In this document: in pieces, positions 34,716 through 39,773 of the stretch
How the letters are laid out: every line of letters begins with the position of its first letter
Position numbering within the stretch: the stretch's first letter is position 1
Notes under the pieces: generated by a model
What the model was told of the DNA's origin: nothing
The model's database searches: none
What the model saw: the letters and a program-made list of their open reading frames with translations, nothing else
Made by a program: the position numbers and the translations under genes
Assembly (NCBI GenBank): GCA_018398765.1
Contig: JAHBMJ010004061.1
Location: 216,036-255,808, forward strand
DNA from: Chromera velia
Taxonomy: Eukaryota > Sar > Chromeraceae
Direction: 5' to 3'
Length of the DNA: 39,773 nt

Positions 34716-35894
34716 TTCCGAGACACACAGTAGCCCACTGACAGCAAATCCTTCATCTTCGAAAAGGTCCCAAAATGTCACAGGGGGTCCTTCTTTCAGT
34801 GCCAGTTGCTGTTGCCCGATCGGGTCTACATCCACCTCCCCCCTCTGCCTCGGATGGAATCCCGGGAGGTTGTGCATCCACCTTCGGCTAATGCCTTTGT
34901 GGTCATTGATCATCGACATGCCATCCAACTCGTACACTGCCCACTCGTTGGTCAGCTTTGCGTTGGTCGTTCCGATGGTGGTTCTCAGAAAATTTCGGAG
35001 TCCCGGGGGTCCGTAGATGAGGATGGGCGACTCTCTGTGCTGTCGCTTCCTCGACTCACTTCTCCCCAACCCACAGAGCAGCGGTGCCAACCCGAGGCAA
35101 TGGTCCCCATGTAAGTGGGTGATGAAAATTCGATTGGGGGACATGCCGAAGCCCTCTTGTTGCAACCGCACCTGCGTCCCCGGGCCACAGTCAAACAGCC
35201 AGTACTCGGATTTTTTCTGTCCGGGCTGGAGTTTGAGGAGTGCAGAGGAGGTGCCCCTGTGTTTTGAGGGCTGCATGGAGGCAGTGCCGAGGAATCTGAG
35301 GAACATGTCTCCTTTGGGAATGCCCCGCAGCTCGTGTTGCCTGTCTACGGTAATCTCGACAGGCTGAACGGCGAATTTGACGCCTGCGAGAGAACCCAGA
35401 CTCTCTAAGTGACTTTCCAGACACCTGAGCTGCATTTGGGAAAGATTCTCTCCAAGGGTATCTGCATGCTCTGCAATGACGCCTAGGTCCTGTGAAGGCA
35501 GGACCAGAGAATCGGTAGAAATACTCCCCGTCTCCAACAACGACTTTCCGTCCTGCAACCCCAAAGACGTGTCAGAGCCTCCGCTTCCACTCGCCGCCGA
35601 TTCGACAGGTTCAGGCTCAGCATTTTGGCTTTTTGGCCGTCGTCCTCGGCGGGGTTTCTCTTGCATGTCTTTTTCTTGCAAGGAGACGGCAAGAGAATCG
35701 CCGTCTCCGCTGACACTTTTTTTTTTGCGACCAAACAACTGAGATGACCTCCTTCGAGGAAGGGAAGCTGTTTTGAAAAGGACAAACGCAGGATTGAGTG
35801 ATTGAAAACAGCGACTGGGGAGAGTGGCGAGGACCACGCCAAGAAGAACTCGGAGGAGAGAAGAGACCCCGAGAAACTTCACGTGCCTCACCAT
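32873..35894 (-). CDS. ribonuclease Z (tRNA 3' endonuclease), probably organelle-targeted
   Basis: Metallo-beta-lactamase-fold tRNase Z that removes the 3' trailer of pre-tRNA. Exon 1 is 35894-34743 and exon 2 is 33817-32873 (stop TAG), joined in phase 0 at GCT|GTCAGT ... CTGCAG|GTA so that GFAVSAVSIQHTLPT is continuous, as in the family. About 698 residues. Catalytic signatures: FDCGPGTQ (234-241), HLHGDH (260-265), the aspartate of QDT (480-482), HEAT (515-518), GHST (591-594) and LTHFSQRY (612-619). All expected metal ligands are seen. An acidic insertion sits between HEAT and GHST. Residues 1-29 form a hydrophobic signal-like segment, followed by a basic Ser/Arg-rich stretch to about 60. 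I chose ATG 35894 because it places the hydrophobic segment at the N-terminus; an in-frame ATG at 35966 would add 24 residues. Intron 1 holds GAAA, CA and GA repeats. Confidence 0.95.
34192..34318. repeat. (GAAA)n/(GGAA)n microsatellite
   Basis: In the ribonuclease Z intron; pyrimidine-rich on the sense (minus) strand. Confidence 0.9.
34634..34713. repeat. (CCCA)n(CA)n(GA)n compound microsatellite
   Basis: Just inside the ribonuclease Z intron, about 30 bp from the donor. ORFs reading past the donor into Ser/Leu and Cys/Val repeats are artefacts. Confidence 0.9.
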
Positions 35895-36074
35895 TTCTTG
35901 TTTTCTTTCTTTTCCCGTGTCAACAAATGGAGCGATGCACGTCAAGCGAAGAAGGGCGCCCACCATCTAAACACAAAGAGGCGATTGAAGGAATGTGAAA
36001 GAGGGAATGCGAATCGACAGTGTCCCATGCTGCACGATTACGGTCGGAATTCGTATACAGTTCAGACATGTTCA

Positions 36075-36250
36075 GACGGGGGGCGGGCCCGGGCGGCGAC
36101 GCCGCGGCACCGGCCGGCGCGGGCTGCGGGCGCCAGGCGCCTAAAATGTGGCGGGCCGGACCCCCCCTCGGTCCCGAGATCACAATTAAGTCCTGCATGT
36201 CACAACCTGAACACGTTCGTAGTTCCATCTGAGTAACAGGGCCCCGGGCC
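36075..36250. promoter_or_regulatory. GC-rich island upstream of ribonuclease Z
   Basis: A sharply GC-rich block (GGGCGGGCCCGGGCGG, later GGCCCCGGGCC-like) in otherwise AT-rich DNA, starting about 180 bp upstream of the ribonuclease Z start. It is preceded by the direct repeat GTTCAGAC-AT-GTTCAGAC (about 36,060-36,077). It may be promoter sequence or the core of an old repeat element; the role is inferred only from position. Confidence 0.35.
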
Positions 36251-37094
36251 GCCAAATGATAGTCGTGAGTAATCGTGATAAATCATGAGTCACGGGGCCT
36301 GCTTAAAAATTTAAAGATATAAAACTCACGATTGAAAAATTTAAAGGTATAATGGTACATTGTAGAAAACTTATAAACTTACTAAAAGTAGTAAGGCATG
36401 AAACCTATACTCCAAAATTTAAAAGTAAAAAATTCACTCAGAATCATAAGGGTATATTATTAAGGGCTACGCAGTAAAGATTTTTTGTCTTGTTGCAAAA
36501 TCTGTGTTGTCTTCTTTCGTCTTCCTCCATCCTCAAGCTTCTTATTTGTTTTTCTAACTCTCTCCAAAATATCTGACTCAGACTCCCCTGCAGCTGTTTA
36601 GATTCTTAAGTAACAGCCTAAAATCTACAATACTAAACATATGCTATGATGCAGCAATTCAGTATAAAAAGCTAAACTATGGCTAGGACTATGGTGCAAT
36701 GTGTAAGTCTCTAGGTAAGTCTCTGTGATAGCACTAGTGATAGCATGTTTGCACAAGTACACAAAAAGATGGGAACTAATGGGAACAGATCAATTGTTCA
36801 CTATAGTACACAAAGGAAAAAAAGGTATACACGTTTTGCGGGACCGGTCAACAGGCTTCAAGCAGCTTCCAGGGCATTCGAGAGCGACATGAATATTTTA
36901 CAGATAGGATACAACGCTCAAGCTGCTCTTTTCATCAATTATTTCAATTCGCGCCTTGCTCTTCTTCAATTATCTCGATCGGCCGGTGTCTCGATAGTCA
37001 TGTTAAATTCTCTATCTGCAGATCCGTCTTCGTCTCTCTTTCCACTCTTTTCCCCTCTTGGAAAAAAAGCTCAAAAATCCATCCCCCTTCCAGC
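36251..37094. other. intergenic, AT-rich, no gene supported
   Basis: Short AT-rich repeats such as AATTTAAAGRTATAA. A plus-strand ORF from 36745 runs antisense into the last exon of the FOXRED1-like gene and is not supported. Confidence 0.5.
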
Positions 37095-39720
37095 TCAAAC
37101 AATCCCTCTCTCCAAAAGGGGCCGACCCTCCAAGACCCTGTCGAACCCAAAACACGACAGAGAGAGACTCTCCTGCCTACCCAGGACAATCTCCTCAGCC
37201 ACAGCCCTGCCAGCAGCCGGACCGTGTTGGAGGCCGTGCCCACTGAATCCGCAGACGCTGATGAAGTTGGACACCTGCAGCAATGGAGCTAGGCGGATAG
37301 AAATCAGCAATCAGCAGTCTGCATAATGATCCTCTGTTGTCTTCAAGCTTTGTGTTGTGCATACAGGGCACAGCCAGAGGCTCAGGCGGGGCACAAATTC
37401 CACAGGGCAAACATGAAGACGAGGAAGTCGCCTGCTTGTCTTCCTTTCAGCCCACACACATACATGAGGATGGCCTCTGAGCAGGAGAACAACACTCAAG
37501 CAGGAAGCATCTTCCAGACGGCATTTCTTTCTTTCTTTGCACTTACACGGGGGTGGCGTCCAATCACTGCGTTGTGGTCCAGCAAGCAAGTCTCGTAGTG
37601 TCCTGCCCATGCATGCGTCACCCTGCAAGGAGGAGGCAGGGATGGGCAGAGAAGAGGGAGGAGTAGAGATGCAATCAGGCGGGAAGACAGGAAGCTGTCC
37701 GCGAAATCGAAATCAGCCCTTCAGTTTGATTCACTGGTCGCGCCAACAAGGCATGCATCAAGAGACATGTGCGGTCAGCAGGAAAAGACAAGTAAAGAAG
37801 AAAAGAGAACAGGAGAGAGAGAAGGGACCGTCGAATTGAAAACCATTCGAAGGTAACAAAAGTCTGAAGGAGCAGTTTCTTATAATTGAATGCGAAGAGA
37901 ACAAAATGCACCCCTTACTTGAGAGCCTCGAATGCAGGCACGGCCTCTGCAAGAGAGGGCCACAGCCGTTCCTCAAAGTGGTCTCCGTGCTGCACTCAAA
38001 AAAGGGGCAAAGGAGAGTGAAGACAAGGAAGGCAGGAAGACAAAGAAAGAGGGACAGAGAGGGGGAAAGAGAGCAGAGATTGCGTGAGTGAGTCCGACTC
38101 GACGAACTCGACGGAGGAACTTTATTTGGCTTCCTGGAATGGAACTTTATTTGGCTGTCGATTTCACAGAAGGCGGAGATGCTTCTACAAACAACTCGCA
38201 GAGAGGAATCTCAGACACAGAAGAAAGGACATGGAAGAAGGTAGTTAGCAGCTGGCCAACCAAGTGACCGAAAACCTAGACCGACCGATCGACCGACTGA
38301 CTGACTGACCACGTCAAAGTCATCAGGTGCAACGTCAGGGTCCTCCTCCCCCTCTGGAGGAGACCCCCCACAGATGAACCCCTTCCCCTCTCGTCTGAAC
38401 CAGGTGCCACAGGGGAGAACCGTGAGGGGACACCCAGTCACCGTCTCCTCCGAGGGACACGAGAACGCGTACACGGACCGCTTCCGAGGCACTACTGGAA
38501 GATTCACCCCAAAAAATTTCGCCACTCTTCCCCCTGCTGCCCCAGCTGCGTTCACAACCGTCCCTACAGATTTCATCTCCAGCGGGGACGAACGGAAGGC
38601 CACGCCCGTGACAGCATCTCCATTTTCCGTCAGTTTTCCCCCCATGATTTCGTCTTGCACATACTCAATTCCTCTCAGCATGTTCTCCTTCTTAATCAAC
38701 TGGAGAAGCAAATAAGCGTCGAAACTCCCCTCCCCCTCCTCACCGAAACTACCCGAATTGATTCCGTCCCCATCCGGATCCTGGCGTACCCATGGAAATT
38801 TTGAATTCAGTCGATCCGAATCCAAAAGGGATATTCTCGCACCACAGGCAGTTTGCACTTCGTTATTCTCACGCAGAACGTCTTTACCCTTTTGTGTGGC
38901 GAGAAATAAATACCCCGTCTCTCTGAATCCGATTCCCCCGTCAAACACCACCCCGTCTCCATTTCTGTTGCCTGCAGCTTCTCTCTCTTGCTGTGCCGTC
39001 CTGTCACAGAAAAAAGAGAGGTTCTTGATGAATTGGGTGCCGAACTGGGACATCCTCACATTGACGGGGTTGGAGAATTGGTGCCGAATGGAAGCGGCTG
39101 AGAGTGCGGTGGAAGAGCGCCTGTGGTGGAGGGGGGCGAAACGAAAGAAGGGGAAAGGGGAAAGGGGAAGAGGGGGTAGGTAGATGATGAGAGGCTCGAT
39201 TCGAAAGAAAAAACGGCATTCAATCAAGAGCAAATACGCAAAACGAACTAGAAAGCAGCGGTAGAGACGGCCGCCAAGGATGCAACAAAAAAAAAACAGT
39301 GCGCAGAAATTTGGCTCTCATGAGCGCGAAAACGGGAAGATCACGGCTGGATGGCGGGCAGATTGGAAGAGCAGGCTGCGCGTCAGAAAGGAAAAAACAA
39401 GCAAAGGAGAATTTGGTGATGCGCTCACTTTCATTGTTCTCGAAATTGACGGAAAGAATTTGATTCAATGGAGGAGTTAAGGTGGATGGGGATTAGAATT
39501 CCGAGTAGATAAAAATTGAAGTGTTGTAAAACCTCAGGGCAGAGGAGAAGCGTCCGTGGAAGATGGTTGAGCGAAAGAAAAGCATGACTTTATTTTCGTG
39601 TCGTGGGTCTCTTCGTCACTGACGCGAAAGTAAGATCCTTGTCGACGACTTTGATGCGGTGAGAGAGTTCTGGAGCCAGCCGGCTCAGGAAAAGAGCAGT
39701 GCAGGACCCCATGATTCCCC
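37095..39720 (-). CDS. FOXRED1-like FAD-dependent oxidoreductase, N-terminus missing
   Basis: D-amino-acid-oxidase-fold flavoprotein. Human FOXRED1 is a mitochondrial factor needed for complex I assembly. Five exons join in frame: 39720-39624, 39120-38310, 37989-37919, 37622-37547 and 37274-37095 (stop TGA), giving about 410 residues. Donors are GTCAGT, GTCAGT, GTAAGG and GTAAGT. Exon 1 has the end of the FAD ADP-binding motif (GIMGSCTALFLSRL ... KVVDKD), followed after splicing by SIRHQFS. Family-typical blocks follow: RETGYLFLATQKG, VVNAAGAAGGRVAKFFGV, LPVVPRKRSVYAFSCP, WFRREGKGFICGGSPP, then WPSLAEAVPAFEALK, HAWAGHYETCLLDHNAVIG, and CGFSGHGLQHGPAAGRAVAE, ending ERGIV. The first glycines of the dinucleotide motif and any targeting peptide are upstream, outside the window. 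An ATG at 39233 lies in intron 1 and is not the start. Confidence 0.88.
38116..38156. repeat. 16-bp direct repeat pair
   Basis: GGAACTTTATTTGGCT occurs at 38116-38131 and 38141-38156, inside intron 2 of the FOXRED1-like gene. On the sense strand each copy contains AATAAA. No function can be assigned. Confidence 0.8.
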
Positions 39721-39760
39721 CTGAACGAGAAACGCAGGGGAACACAGCTTTCAACACATA

Positions 39761-39773
39761 CCCCCCCCCCCCC
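39761..39773. repeat. poly-C run at the window edge
   Basis: Thirteen C at the right end, mirroring the G run at the left end; probably an assembly edge. Confidence 0.8.

Noticed and set aside
36015-36302. Possible third terminal-inverted-repeat element (CAGTGTCCCATG ... CGGGGCCTG, with CACGATTAC/GTAATCGTG inside)
   Set aside because: The ends match only loosely and no 8-bp flanking duplication is visible.
36745-37326. 193-codon plus-strand ORF
   Set aside because: Its second half is exactly antisense to the last exon of the FOXRED1-like gene, and the first half has no recognisable features.
38211-39233. ATG at 39233 as start of the FOXRED1-like protein
   Set aside because: The sequence before 39120 is low-complexity intron; a proper acceptor lies at 39121 and the FAD-binding exon is found upstream at 39624-39720.

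Overview
This is a nuclear-genome fragment from a eukaryote with intron-rich genes. One gene has at least 20 exons, introns are bounded by GT...AG, microsatellites are abundant, and there are no bacterial-style operons, tRNA genes, rRNA genes or CRISPR arrays that I can see. A ribonuclease Z with a signal-peptide-plus-transit-like leader fits an alga with a complex (secondary) plastid, for example a chromerid alveolate. That assignment is inference; the sequence shown does not prove it. Both window ends are G/C homopolymers and there is one 29-N gap.

Layout. About 0.4-6.1 kb, plus strand: an unrecognised membrane-protein-like gene, interrupted by in-frame TAG codons. 6.1-7.9 kb: AT-richer, no gene seen. 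7.93-10.87 kb, minus strand: a five-exon fatty acid hydroxylase/sterol desaturase-family gene that I could reassemble in frame, with its diiron histidine clusters. 10.87-11.65 kb: a divergent promoter region with a GC-rich island and phased TGTCAG repeats. 11.65-24.79 kb, plus strand: a 20-exon gene for condensin II subunit D3 (NCAPD3), about 2,126 residues, with all exon phases matching. 24.8-27.1 kb: AT-rich, no gene seen. 27.09-28.28 kb, plus strand: an intronless protein with two HNH nuclease units. 28.4-29.3 kb: a long polypyrimidine low-complexity block. 29.5-31.65 kb: two hAT-like mobile elements with terminal inverted repeats and 8-bp target duplications; the larger carries an unknown ORF. 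32.87-35.89 kb, minus strand: two-exon ribonuclease Z. 37.10-39.72 kb, minus strand: five exons of a FOXRED1-like FAD oxidoreductase whose N-terminus lies outside the window.

The genes do not form one pathway. The hydroxylase and NCAPD3 are head-to-head and may share a promoter region. Ribonuclease Z and the FOXRED1-like gene are tandem on the minus strand. The most notable observations are the two hAT-like insertions with readable target duplications, the double-HNH protein, a splice-donor preference that tolerates C at +3 (GTCAGT), and repeated in-frame TAGs in the leftmost gene.
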